From CAKOSP01 sp044432745 (lineage in GTDB: Bacteria; Bacillota_I; Bacilli_A; RF39; UBA660): DNA of 64,000 nt. Both the position numbers and the translations under genes were made by a program. The notes beneath the pieces were generated by a model. That model was not told where the DNA came from. It did not search any database and worked only from the letters and a program-made list of their open reading frames with translations. This document shows positions 16,419 through 26,100 of the stretch, in pieces (the stretch's first letter is position 1; every line of letters starts with the position of its first letter). The stretch covers positions 124,001 through 188,000 of the forward strand of contig JAWXUH010000001.1 in NCBI GenBank assembly GCA_044432745.1, in the 5' to 3' direction.

Positions 16419-17258
16419 TTATATTTTATTTATTTTTTTTCTTATTCTTTTATGTATATCCTCTGGTATTAATTTTTCTATATTTTTATGATTAATTTTA
16501 TTTTTATACGTAATATAAAACATTAGGACTTCCTTTAAATTTTCTTTATTTCTATCTAAGACTAATTCTGATAAGTCAAATGGAAATGTTGAATTTTCAC
16601 TTAACTGCTCTATATCATCTTTACCTTCTAAAGCAGACATGTATAACCTTAATATGTAAGCACCTTCTAACAAGTCTTTTATTGTTTTTATATATTCTTT
16701 ATTATTATGAATAGATAATATTTTTAAATCATCTATCATTATGTCAATTGCGTTATCATACATATCGATTAATAAATCTTCGTCTGTTGATAACTCAGTT
16801 TGTTGAATATATTTTGTATAATCCTCAAGATCTATAGGTTGAGAAAAACTATAACTTTCTATTTTGTCATACTTTTTTATTTCTTCTAAAAAATCTGGTA
16901 TAGGATATAAGTATATTAAACTTTTTTCAACTTCTGTTAATTCTGACATTGTTATACTATATATTATTAAGTTTAATAAAAATTCACTATCTATTTCTAT
17001 CATTTTGTATAAATCTTCTATACTACTTATCTTATTTATTTTTTCTATATTACTTTGTAAATGATCATAACAAGATATTTTTATATAATCACTATATGCT
17101 ATATATAGGTACTCTTTAAATGTTGGATTTGAAAAGAAATCAAGTAATAATTCTTTTTCTTCCATACTTTTTTCTAATATGTATTTTAAATTTTTTCTTA
17201 ATTGATTATAAATATTTAACATGTATATATTCCCAAATTGGATTGCATCTCTGTTCAT
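16419..17258 (-). CDS. Unknown helical protein of 279 residues
   Basis: I do not recognise a family. The protein is predicted almost all-helical, acidic in the middle, with hydrophobic stretches (LLNLIIYSITM at ~95) that look like buried helices rather than membrane spans. The start is the ATG at 17256-17258, which has AGGAGG six bases upstream; an upstream in-frame ATG has no such site. A promoter (TAGACA, 17 bp, TAGAAT) overlaps the end of the sirA-like gene. It is probably transcribed alone. Confidence 0.7.
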   Translation of the reverse strand: MNRDAIQFGNIYMLNIYNQLRKNLKYILEKSMEEKELLLDFFSNPTFKEYLYIAYSDYIKISCYDHLQSNIEKINKISSIEDLYKMIEIDSEFLLNLIIYSITMSELTEVEKSLIYLYPIPDFLEEIKKYDKIESYSFSQPIDLEDYTKYIQQTELSTDEDLLIDMYDNAIDIMIDDLKILSIHNNKEYIKTIKDLLEGAYILRLYMSALEGKDDIEQLSENSTFPFDLSELVLDRNKENLKEVLMFYITYKNKINHKNIEKLIPEDIHKRIRKKINKI

Positions 17259-17290
17259 AACGGACCTCCTAATAAATTGCTGCATTAATC

Positions 17291-17319
17291 ATTCTACCAA
17301 AATATTACCGTTATGTCTA
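17291..17319 (-). promoter_or_regulatory. Promoter of the 279-residue unknown gene
   Basis: TAGACA (17314-17319), 17-bp spacer, TAGAAT (17291-17296) with an extended TGg. A perfect inverted repeat GTCTA-N5-TAGAC (17315-17329) covers the -35 and the upstream gene's stop. Confidence 0.6.
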
Positions 17320-17323
17320 TTAA

Positions 17324-17749
17324 TTAGACTACTTTGTTTATTACCTTATCTAACCAAAAATAATCTTTATTTTCAAAATCACATACAAACATATTATCGT
17401 TTATGTGAACTTTCTTAAATACTTCCTTTTTATTTACATTCGTCTTTAATGACAAATATGCTAAATGAGTTTCTATCACTGTGTTTTCATCTCTGTACTT
17501 ATTATATATCTTATGGGTATTTCTATTTTTTGTATAAAAATCATTATCTTCGTGATTCTTGTATATAAATTGATTTAATTTCTCTCTATCAAATGGAATT
17601 GCTACTTGCTCAAATAAGTTTGCACCTACTGACAAATCGTGTTTGTCTAAATAATATATTGTTTCCATAGTTTTAAATAAATTATACGGATTACTTCTTG
17701 CTAATACTTTAAATTCATTATTTATATAAAATATATAAAATGTTCTCAT
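17324..17749 (-). CDS. sirA: Probable sporulation inhibitor of replication SirA
   Basis: SirA is made at the onset of sporulation in B. subtilis and binds DnaA domain I to stop new rounds of replication. This 141-residue protein has the family outline: an N-terminal YIFYI strand followed by NEF, a central helical part, and near the C-terminus FVCDFENKDYFWLD, close to the SirA segment DFNSKRYGWL. The decisive point is synteny: in B. subtilis sirA (yneE) follows tkt, and here it follows a transketolase-like gene on the same strand. GAGGTGG precedes the ATG. Sequence similarity is low, so the call is moderate. Confidence 0.6.
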   Translation of the reverse strand: MRTFYIFYINNEFKVLARSNPYNLFKTMETIYYLDKHDLSVGANLFEQVAIPFDREKLNQFIYKNHEDNDFYTKNRNTHKIYNKYRDENTVIETHLAYLSLKTNVNKKEVFKKVHINDNMFVCDFENKDYFWLDKVINKVV

Positions 17750-17801
17750 CCTTTATCCACCTCACAAATATAATATCAATTTTTTTTATAAATATTTGTC
17801 G

Positions 17802-17828
17802 AAAAAAAAAGCTATAAGCTTTTTTTAT
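17802..17828 (-). terminator. Terminator of the transketolase-like gene
   Basis: AGCT (17810-17813) and AGCT (17817-17820) with a 3-nt loop, extended by runs of A and T on both sides. It starts at the stop codon and separates this gene from sirA. Confidence 0.75.
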
Positions 17829-19360
17829 TATGAATAAAATTCTTCTTTTATTCTTTCTTTTACTTTATCTAGACCTAAATCTGATGATATTAAACAGTAA
17901 TTTGAACTAGTAAACTTATTATTTATAACAGATAAGTTTTTATCTAATGCAAATATTTTAACACTTCTTAATAACAATTCTTTTTCATACTTAACTTGTT
18001 TTAATAATAAATTTGGACAAGGTACTGTTACAACTCTCATAAAAATATTTTCTTTTTCTAAAAGTCCGGCAACACCTAGCGCTAATTTAACTTCTTCTCC
18101 ACTTGCTATAATTATACCATTTAAAACTTCTTTTTCTTTTTTAATCATGTATGCACCATATTTAACGTACTTAAGATTAGTATTTTTTATCAATGTTGTT
18201 TCTTTATCACTTAATATCATTAATGATGTTATATCTTGTTTTATTATAGAAGACCATGATCCTATAACTTCATGCATATCACTTGGATAAAAAACATTCA
18301 AATTATTTGCGTAAACTTCTGATGTTGTATCATGCAGTAGATAATTTACAGGAAGCTCGTATTGCTGACATCTATTTATTATATCCGACACATTTAAGAA
18401 ATTGGTAATTGGAACACTTGGTTTCATTCCTGATAATGACAAACCACACGCTATGTTAGAAGCTAATCTTTCATCTTTTATATTAACCAATGTTATATAT
18501 TTACTTTTTTTAAGCAAAATACTAAAGATTTTATCACTACTTTTTATTATAGTATTTTCATAGTTTGTATCTAGCTTAAATTCCGTATTTTCTAGATCAA
18601 TAGCTATTCTTAAAGATTTTAAATAATTTATTATATCAAGTGTATTTTGCTCTCTTGAATCTATTATTTTGTCATACTCTAATAACCATTTTTTATATAC
18701 TTCATTAGTTCTTGTCCTAACTTCTATTTCTAAATCTATAGGTTCAGAATTTTTTTCTATTTCTAAATCTACACAATTAACTATTATCAATAAAGGATTT
18801 TTTTGTTTTTTAGTTTCCTTTAATGCATCTGTTATCGTTCTTATTTTATTATTTTTTATATTAGTTACATCAAATCCCATTTCCTCGTATATTGAAGCTA
18901 TAGTAGTATTTTTTTCTTCGCTATGTTTTATAGCTACAACTACTAAATTATCTATATCTTTGTCTTTAGTGTATAATGCACTATTTAAATAATCTCCTGT
19001 TGTTAACTTTTCAAAATCACATACGACGTAACTTTTATACGTAAGTATATTGTTTTTCTTTATATTTTCTTTAATAAATCCTGATATTTTATTACAACCC
19101 ATTGATAATCCAATAGCTGCACTCAATGGTAAATTATAAGACTTATTCTTTTCTATTTTTAGTATTTTGTTAAATGCTAATATCATTTCTTCATTATCAC
19201 AAAATAATCTATCTTTATTTATCCAACTACTATCAGTGTAGGAAAAATTAAAAAAGTCACTATAAAGTGCATATAGCACATTAGCATAGCCACTATCTAT
19301 CTTTTTTTTCTTTCCAAATATTTTTGTTAATTCCCCTAATATATATCCTTCTTTTTTCAT
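17828..19360 (-). CDS. Degenerate transketolase-like protein
   Basis: A 510-residue protein with the transketolase domain order but shorter than the usual ~650-670 and missing catalytic motifs. The N-terminal domain is recognisable by DSSWINKDRLF (~43-53; family NRDRF). The thiamine-pyrophosphate motif, normally GDG, reads VVCDFEKLTTGD (~112-123); the SGHPG and GPLGQG loops are lost. In the pyrimidine domain IKDERLASNIACGLSLSG (~294-311) matches the VREHAM segment, with the glutamate kept at ~297, but the family HDSIGLGEDGPTHQP loop is replaced by HDTTSEVYANN. A C-terminal domain remains. The frame is open, so it is not a simple pseudogene. Synteny with sirA identifies it as the tkt locus. 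Catalysis looks unlikely. The ribosome binding site is about 15 bases away, so it may be coupled to the cyclophilin gene. Confidence 0.75.
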   Translation of the reverse strand: MKKEGYILGELTKIFGKKKKIDSGYANVLYALYSDFFNFSYTDSSWINKDRLFCDNEEMILAFNKILKIEKNKSYNLPLSAAIGLSMGCNKISGFIKENIKKNNILTYKSYVVCDFEKLTTGDYLNSALYTKDKDIDNLVVVAIKHSEEKNTTIASIYEEMGFDVTNIKNNKIRTITDALKETKKQKNPLLIIVNCVDLEIEKNSEPIDLEIEVRTRTNEVYKKWLLEYDKIIDSREQNTLDIINYLKSLRIAIDLENTEFKLDTNYENTIIKSSDKIFSILLKKSKYITLVNIKDERLASNIACGLSLSGMKPSVPITNFLNVSDIINRCQQYELPVNYLLHDTTSEVYANNLNVFYPSDMHEVIGSWSSIIKQDITSLMILSDKETTLIKNTNLKYVKYGAYMIKKEKEVLNGIIIASGEEVKLALGVAGLLEKENIFMRVVTVPCPNLLLKQVKYEKELLLRSVKIFALDKNLSVINNKFTSSNYCLISSDLGLDKVKERIKEEFYS

Positions 19361-19364
19361 TGTT

Positions 19365-19982
19365 TTATTCTATAACCTCCAAAAATTCTACCGTTGATAT
19401 TTTAATTGTTTCCAGTGGATAGTCTGCGTCATCAGTTTCAACTGATGCTATTTTTTCTACAACATCCATACCTTCAATAACTTTTCCAAATGCTGCATAA
19501 TCTCCATCTAAGTGCGAGCAACTAGTGTTTGTTAAACATATGAAAAATTGACCTGATGCCGAGTCCATATCACTTGTTCTTGCCATAGAGACTGTTCCTT
19601 CTATATGATTAATTTCATTAGTATATCCATTTGAAGCAAATTCTCCTACTATACTATCTGTTGTTTCTCCATTACCACCTTGAACCATAAATCCATCTAT
19701 AATTCTGTGAAACTCTACATCATCATAATAATTATTAGATACTAATTTTTTAAAATTTTCTACTGTTATAGGCGCTTCATCTTCATATAATTCTATAATA
19801 ATAGTACCTTCTCCGTTTACTACCATTTTTATTAAATTAGTTTCTTCAGTACTAACTGTAGAATATTTTTCTGTTATTTCATTTTCATTTGATATATCAA
19901 ACACTGGTTCTTCCACGCTACATAACATAAATGCCACTGCTATTAATACTATTGCTACAAACAATCCAAATTTCTTTTCCAT
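19365..19982 (-). CDS. Membrane-anchored cyclophilin-type peptidyl-prolyl isomerase
   Basis: The 205-residue protein has an N-terminal hydrophobic segment (~5-21) that should anchor it outside the membrane. A cysteine follows the segment, but the lipobox is poor. The cyclophilin domain (~53-200) shows TVENFKKLV, FHRIIDGFMVQGGN with the catalytic arginine, and SGQFFICL followed by a FGKVIEGMDVVEKI end. It probably folds exported proteins. It is followed four bases later by the transketolase-like gene, so the two are likely co-transcribed. Confidence 0.88.
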   Translation of the reverse strand: MEKKFGLFVAIVLIAVAFMLCSVEEPVFDISNENEITEKYSTVSTEETNLIKMVVNGEGTIIIELYEDEAPITVENFKKLVSNNYYDDVEFHRIIDGFMVQGGNGETTDSIVGEFASNGYTNEINHIEGTVSMARTSDMDSASGQFFICLTNTSCSHLDGDYAAFGKVIEGMDVVEKIASVETDDADYPLETIKISTVEFLEVIE

Positions 19983-20094
19983 ATAATCCTCATTTCTATA
20001 TTAATATTAACAAATTTTTTTATAGATGTCCATTATTTCATTCAAAAATTTAGACATGGTATTTTTTGGACTTAAATATTTTCTTGATATATTG

Positions 20095-20100
20095 TATAAT
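20095..20100 (+). promoter_or_regulatory. -10 element of the PolY-YolD pair
   Basis: TATAAT at 20095-20100, 19 bp before the ATG. No LexA-type box that I can recognise is nearby. Confidence 0.5.
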
Positions 20101-20119
20101 TACTATACGGAGGACTAAT

Positions 20120-21364
20120 ATGAGAAGTATTTTGTGTATAGATATTAAAAGTTTCTTTGCAAGTTGTGAGTGCTTACTTTTGAATAAAGATCCCTTTACT
20201 ACCCCTCTTATTGTTGCTAGTCAAGCACAAAAAGATGGAGCAATTACACTTGCTATCACACCTTATATGAAATCACTTGGTGTTAAATCTAGATGTAGAG
20301 TTTACGAAATTCCAAGAAATATTAAATATATTTTAAAAGAACCTAAAATGTCTTTTTATCAAAAAATGAGTAAAGAAGTTATTTCTATTTATTTAGATTT
20401 TGTATCTAAAGAAGACATACATGTTTATTCTATAGATGAAGCTTTCCTTGATGTAACTAATTATCTAAATTATTACAATATGACTGACTATGAACTTGCT
20501 CAAGAAATAATGAATACCGTTTTTAAAAAAACAGGTTTATACGCATCTTGTGGAATTGGTGAAAATATGTTTATTGCTAAAAGTGCCATGGATATTGATG
20601 CTAAACAAAATAAAGATAACATTGCTAAATGGTCTATGGAAGAAGCAAAAATTAAACTAAAAAAAATTACTAAATTAACAGATATGTGGGGAATTGGTCC
20701 TAATACAGCTAGAAAATTAAATAGTGTTGGTATCTTTTCAATTAAAGATTTAGCCGAATATGATAAAGATAAATTGATTAAAAAATTTGGTATTATAGGA
20801 GAAGAACTTTGGTCTCATGCTAATGGTCAAGATGATGCTATTATAAGTGATAACACCTCTTTAACAAAAAATCTAAGTTATGGAACTAGTCAAATGCTTT
20901 TTAAAGATTATGATATAGATAGTATTCAAATAATATTAAAAGAGTCTATAAATACTCTCGTAGCACGTCTTAGAACTAACAATAAAATGTGTAAACGTAT
21001 AAGTGTCGGTATTGGATATACTAAATCACTTAATAAAGGTTTTTACCACTCTATTACAATGGATAATTACACTAGAGATTCTAATAAAATTTTCGAGTAT
21101 TCTATGTTCATAATTAAAGAACATATTGAAGATTATCCTATAAGAAAAATATCTATTTCTTTTGGAACAATAATATCACAAAATTCAGTTCAACATTCAT
21201 TATTTGATACTAAAAATTCAGTTATAAAAAATGATAATCTAAATACTCATATAGATTCAATACATTCAAAGTATGGTAAAAATTCAGTTATAAATGCAGC
21301 AGCATTACTCGAAGATTCTACACTTATAGAAAGAAATAAAAAGATTGGAGGACATAAAGCATGA
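20120..21364 (+). CDS. Y-family DNA polymerase, UvrX/YqjW type
   Basis: A translesion polymerase of 414 residues. The palm starts with ILCIDIKSFFASCEC (first metal-binding Asp), the second acidic pair is in VYSIDEAFLDV, and thumb and little-finger domains follow (helix-hairpin-helix MWGIGPNTARKL). Near the C-terminus QHSLFD matches the beta-clamp binding motif. The start is the ATG at 20120, six bases after GGAGG; a longer frame has no binding site. It ends in TGA, overlapping the ATG of the YolD-like gene. This pairing is typical of Bacilli chromosomes and mobile elements; no element is visible here. Confidence 0.93.
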   Translation: MRSILCIDIKSFFASCECLLLNKDPFTTPLIVASQAQKDGAITLAITPYMKSLGVKSRCRVYEIPRNIKYILKEPKMSFYQKMSKEVISIYLDFVSKEDIHVYSIDEAFLDVTNYLNYYNMTDYELAQEIMNTVFKKTGLYASCGIGENMFIAKSAMDIDAKQNKDNIAKWSMEEAKIKLKKITKLTDMWGIGPNTARKLNSVGIFSIKDLAEYDKDKLIKKFGIIGEELWSHANGQDDAIISDNTSLTKNLSYGTSQMLFKDYDIDSIQIILKESINTLVARLRTNNKMCKRISVGIGYTKSLNKGFYHSITMDNYTRDSNKIFEYSMFIIKEHIEDYPIRKISISFGTIISQNSVQHSLFDTKNSVIKNDNLNTHIDSIHSKYGKNSVINAAALLEDSTLIERNKKIGGHKA

Positions 21365-21675
21365 GCGATAGAAAAATGACAAAATGGAAAGCATTTGACG
21401 CAGTTATAAATTCTCAAAAAATTTTGAACGAACTTAGTTTAGAAAAAGAAGTTTCTAGTATGCCAATACTAAGTGAAGATGATTATATTGAAATAGAAAA
21501 AAATATTTTAATGGCTTTTAATTCAAAAGAAAAAATAACTATAAGTTATTTTGAAAACGGCAAAATTAAATCTACTTCCTCTACTATATTAAGAATAAAC
21601 AAATATTCTAAGGAAATTATATTAGAAAATAAAGTTAAAATTACTTTTGATCAAATTACAAATACTAACCTTTAG
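21361..21675 (+). CDS. YolD-like family protein
   Basis: A 104-residue partner encoded immediately after the PolY polymerase, with a 4-bp ATGA overlap. It has the family pattern: an N-terminal DRKMTKWKAFDAV, the segment LSEDDYIEIEKNI, then a small beta domain with SYFENGKI. YolD-like proteins accompany UvrX/YqjW polymerases and are thought to regulate them; the mechanism is not known. Its stop codon lies in the terminator it shares with the convergent lytic transglycosylase gene, which it overlaps by 11 bp. Confidence 0.85.
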   Translation: MSDRKMTKWKAFDAVINSQKILNELSLEKEVSSMPILSEDDYIEIEKNILMAFNSKEKITISYFENGKIKSTSSTILRINKYSKEIILENKVKITFDQITNTNL

Positions 21676-21688
21676 TATTTGTTTTTTT
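21660..21688 (+). terminator. Terminator of polY-yolD, within convergent overlapping genes
   Basis: AAATACTAA (21660-21668) pairs with TTAGTATTT (21672-21680) around CCT, followed by GTTTTTTT. The stem contains the stop codons of both convergent genes. Confidence 0.85.
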
Positions 21689-23014
21689 ATTGTTTAATAA
21701 ATTTTCAGGATTTCCTGCATAACATTTTAATATTTTTTCTAGATGATTTAAACTTCCATATGTATCAAATTCCCAATTTATATATTCTTCACAAGTAAGT
21801 TTGTTTGCTTCTTGTACTTCTATTGAACAAGTGCTTGGATATGCTTTAGGGTTAGAATATACTAATTCTACTTCTTTTATGAAAAAATCATAACTATTAA
21901 TGTTTAATATTTCTTCTCTTGTCATGCTATTTTTTTCAGATAATTTATCTATTATAATATTTGCTGTTCCAGGCCCCATATTATACGCAATACAAGTTAA
22001 AAATGTATTACTATTATATAACGAATTTAACTTGGAGTACATCATAATTGCGCATTTAACATTCAATATTGGATCTGTTATATTTTCAACTGATATTGTT
22101 TCTTTTTCTATAGTATTTGTAATTAAATCAAGAACTTCTAATTCCGTTCCTATATTTACATTTTCTATTTGAAAAGCTCCATATGCGTAACCATTAAATC
22201 TTTCTCCACCTGGCAATGTTTCTTCATGATCAAGCGATGATTCTGCTATTGCAAGTGATATTAATAAATTATAATCTAAATTATATTTTATGGAGCACTC
22301 TATTAATATTTTTCCCGCATCAGTATTCAAAAATCTAGTTACTTTATGATATACGTATTCATTATATTCTGATCCTACGCTTATATCTCCAAATACTTCT
22401 TCATCTAAATAAGTATTATATTCAAATTTTCTGGTATTTATTATTTCTTCAACAATATGATTTATATCAAAATCATATTTTTCATTGTCTTCTTCACAGA
22501 ATACTTTTAACATTTCTTTCTCAGTTTTTATATCAATGTCACTATTCATTATGTATTCATTTTTTTCTTGTATATCAATACTTTTCTTATATGCTCCGGT
22601 TACAACAACTGTACAAAGAGATAAACTTATTATTTTTTTTAAATTTTTTTTAGTTAAATTTTTATAAAATCTGTAATTTGATAAAAATTTTTGCAATTCT
22701 TCATATTTTTTTTCATCAAGTTTATTTGAGGTATTTTCATCAATTTTTGAATCAATCAAATGATCAAGATTTCTATTAAATCTTAAATATTTTTCTTCAT
22801 TCAATACTTTATTATTTATAACACATGAAAAATTTTCAAAAACTAAAAAATCATGTTCATTTCTTTGACTACTTACTAATTGATTATCTTCCATTATCAT
22901 GGATAAATATAATATTATATCTGCTCCACCACTTATAGTTTTTACTTGTTTTTCTATTTCACTTACTACATCAGCATGTATGCCTTTGTAATTTTCATAT
23001 ATATATATTTTCAT
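21665..23014 (-). CDS. Membrane-anchored lytic transglycosylase (SLT domain)
   Basis: A 449-residue protein in three parts: a charged N-terminal region of ~130 residues that should face the cytoplasm, one membrane segment (ISLSLCTVVVTGAY, ~130-145), and an extracellular lysozyme-like domain from ~245. The latter shows LLISLAIAESSLD with the catalytic glutamate, GYAYGAFQIE, and a CIAYNMGPG motif, the usual SLT triplet. It probably cuts peptidoglycan. An extended -10 and a palindrome overlap its 5' region. It is convergent with and overlaps the yolD-like gene. A cytoplasmic domain on such an enzyme is uncommon, and I do not recognise it. Confidence 0.85.
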   Translation of the reverse strand: MKIYIYENYKGIHADVVSEIEKQVKTISGGADIILYLSMIMEDNQLVSSQRNEHDFLVFENFSCVINNKVLNEEKYLRFNRNLDHLIDSKIDENTSNKLDEKKYEELQKFLSNYRFYKNLTKKNLKKIISLSLCTVVVTGAYKKSIDIQEKNEYIMNSDIDIKTEKEMLKVFCEEDNEKYDFDINHIVEEIINTRKFEYNTYLDEEVFGDISVGSEYNEYVYHKVTRFLNTDAGKILIECSIKYNLDYNLLISLAIAESSLDHEETLPGGERFNGYAYGAFQIENVNIGTELEVLDLITNTIEKETISVENITDPILNVKCAIMMYSKLNSLYNSNTFLTCIAYNMGPGTANIIIDKLSEKNSMTREEILNINSYDFFIKEVELVYSNPKAYPSTCSIEVQEANKLTCEEYINWEFDTYGSLNHLEKILKCYAGNPENLLNNKKTNTKG

Positions 23015-23021
23015 AAAAGCA

Positions 23022-23038
23022 TTTCCTATCTTAGGAAA
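23022..23038 (-). promoter_or_regulatory. Perfect palindrome next to the -10 of the lytic transglycosylase gene
   Basis: TTTCCTA-TCT-TAGGAAA, 7-bp arms, directly adjoining the -10 and spanning the likely start of transcription. Its second arm holds the likely ribosome binding site (AGGAAA), so it could be an operator or a translation-blocking hairpin. Confidence 0.5.
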
Positions 23039-23047
23039 ATTATATCA
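23039..23047 (-). promoter_or_regulatory. Extended -10 promoter of the lytic transglycosylase gene
   Basis: TGaTATAAT on the minus strand, 24 bp before the ATG; no clear -35. Confidence 0.6.
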
Positions 23048-23069
23048 TATTTTTCACTTTTATTCTAGA

Positions 23070-23101
23070 AAAAAAAAATAAAAAATGTTAAAACATTTTT
23101 T
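23070..23101 (-). terminator. Terminator of rpoBC
   Basis: A 10-bp stem AAAAAATGTT (23080-23089) with AACATTTTTT (23092-23101), very short loop, followed by a run of T on the minus strand. It reaches the rpoC stop. Confidence 0.78.
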
Positions 23102-26100
23102 ATTCTTCTGTACTAATTACTTCTTCTTTTTCAATAAAGTTTTTTTCTAATGCTGAATCTACTTCATCATCTAAAAATTCTTTTTCTAAATCAAAAGATA
23201 TATCTGAATATTCTTTAGCACCTGTACCAGCTGGTATTAATTTACCAATGATAACATTTTCCTTAAGACCTTTTAAGTGATCTACTTTACTACGTATTGC
23301 AGCATCTGTAAGAACTCTTGTTGTTTCTTGGAAACTTGCTGCTGATAAGAATGAATCAGTTTCAAGAGAAGATTTTGTAATACCAAGCATTATAGGATTT
23401 CCTGTTGCTGGTATTTTACCTTCCATTATTACTGGTTTATTACCTTCACTAAATTCACGTAACGAAATAGCTAAACCTTCTACAAATGGAGAATCTCCTC
23501 CGTTTGTAATTCTGATTTTATTAATCATTCTCTTAACTATTATTTCAATGTGTTTATCATTAATATCAACACCTTGAAGTTTATATACTTTTTGTACTTC
23601 TTTTAGTATATATTCTTGTGCACGTAGTGGATTAGTATATGCAAGTAATTCTTTTGGTGAAATAACACCATTTGTTAGAACATCTCCTGCTTCTACTTCA
23701 TCTCCAACTTCTACTTTCACTGATGAATTATAGTTTGTTGTAATTTCTGTAATTCCTGATGCATTTTCGATTGCAATATCATGTTTACCATTATTTTCAG
23801 TTATTTTAACTATTTGACCTGTTACTTCAGCAAGTGTTGCTTTAATTTTAGGTATTCTAGCTTCAAATAATTCTTCAACTCTTGGTAACCCTTGAGTGAT
23901 ATCGTCATCCCCTGCAACTCCACCTGTATGGAATGTTCTCATTGTAAGCTGTGTTCCTGGTTCCCCAATTGATTGTGCAGCCATTATACCTACAGCTTCA
24001 CCTGTTTCAACTAAATTATTAGTTGCTAGGTTACGACCATAACATTTTTGACATACTCCACCATCACATTTACAAGTAAGTACACTTCTTATTTCTACAC
24101 GTTTAATATCTGCTGCTACTATTTTAGACACAATACTTTCAGTGATCATTTCACCAGCATTTAATATCAATTCTTTAGTTTCTGGATGTATAATTTTCTT
24201 AGATGAAAATCTTCCTAATATACGTTCACCTAATGTTTCAATAATCGAATTATCTTTTTCATTTAGTAAATCGTATGTCATGATACCTTGAGAAGTACCA
24301 CAATCATGTTCACGTATAAGTATATCTTGTGCAACGTCAACTAATCTTCTTGTTAAGTAACCTGAATCGGCTGTACGAAGTGCTGTATCTGCTGAACCTT
24401 TTCTTGAACCATGAGTTGACAAGAAGAATTCTGATACGCTTAATCCTTCAATAAATGATGATGTAATTGGAATTTCTTCCGTTTCACCACTTGGTTTAGC
24501 CATTAATCCACGCATACCTGCAAGCTGTGTAAAGTTTGAGATCTTACCACGGGCACCAGAGTTCATCATCATGAATAACGGATTATCAAAATCATTTTCA
24601 GACAATTCACGAAGTTCTTTTTTAACTTCATCTGTTGCTCCAGACCAAACATCTATAACTGATTGATATCTTTCACCTTCAGTTATCATACCTCTTTGGT
24701 ATTGTTTATTAATTTTATCTACTTTTTCTTTTGCTTTTAAAATTATTTCATCTTTATTATTACTTGTAACAATATCAGAAATTGATACAGTTATACCTGC
24801 TTTTGTTGAATATTTAAATCCAAGATTTTTTAAATTATCAAGCATTATTGATGTTTCAGTTGTATGATATCTCTTAAATACTTGAGCAATTATTAGTGAT
24901 AAATCTTTTTGAATAAATGGTTTATTCACTGGAAGTTTATCAACAAATTCAATAATATTTTCTCCCATTTCAATAAAATATTGACTTGGTGTAATACCTT
25001 CGATATTTTCAATACTAGCTTCATTTATATATGGAAGCGTATCTGGAAGAACTTCATTGAATTTAATTTTCCCAACTGTTGTTACGAAATATTTATCCAT
25101 TACATCTGGTGAAAACAATTTATGTTTAAACGAATTTACTGGAATAACTATTCTAGTATGAAGATTTAAATCTCCTCTTTCGTATGCCATGCATGCTTCA
25201 TTTACATCTTTATATACGTGACCTTCTTTTTTATGACCTCTTTTTTCCATTGTTAAATAACAATTTCCAAGTACCATATCTTGTGAAGGTGTAACGATTG
25301 GTTTACCATCTTTTGGATTCAAGATATTATTTGCACCTATCATTAAAATTCTAGCTTCTGCTTTTGCTTCTTCTGATAATGGAACATGTACTGCCATTTG
25401 ATCTCCATCGAAATCGGCATTAAATGCTGTACAAACAAGTGGATGTAATCTAATAGCTTTTCCACCAATTAACTTAGGTTCAAACGCTTGAATACCAAGT
25501 CTATGTAGTGTCGGTGCACGGTTAAGCATTACTGGGTATTCAGTTATTACATCTTCTACAATATCCCATACTTTTTCATCACGTGCGTCAATTAATTTTT
25601 TAGCACCTTTAATGTTATGAGCTAAACCACGTTCAACTATACCATTAATAATATGCGGTTTAAATAGTTCAATTGCCATTTCTTTTGGAAGACCACATTG
25701 ATACATTTTAAGATTTGGTCCAACAACAATTACTGAACGTCCAGAATAATCTACACGTTTACCTAGTAAGTTTTGTCTAAATCTACCTTGTTTACCTTTA
25801 AGCATTGATGATAAACTCTTAAGTGGTCTAGCATTTGCACTTGTTACACTTCTTCCACGTCTACCGTTATCAAATAACGAATCAACTGCTTCTTGAAGCA
25901 TTCTTTTTTCATTTTGTACAATAATCGCTGGTGCTCCTAGTTCAAGTAATTTCTTTAAACGAGTATTTCTGTTAATTATTCTTCTATACAAATCATTTAA
26001 ATCACTTGTTGCAAATCTACCACCATCAAGTTGAATCATAGGTCTAAGTTCTGGTGGAATAACTGGAACTACATCTAATACCATCCACTCAGGTTTATTA

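Noticed and set aside
20120..23014. A prophage remnant (PolY, YolD-like, lytic transglycosylase)
   Set aside because: No integrase, capsid, tail, terminase or attachment repeat is nearby, and the transglycosylase is membrane anchored.
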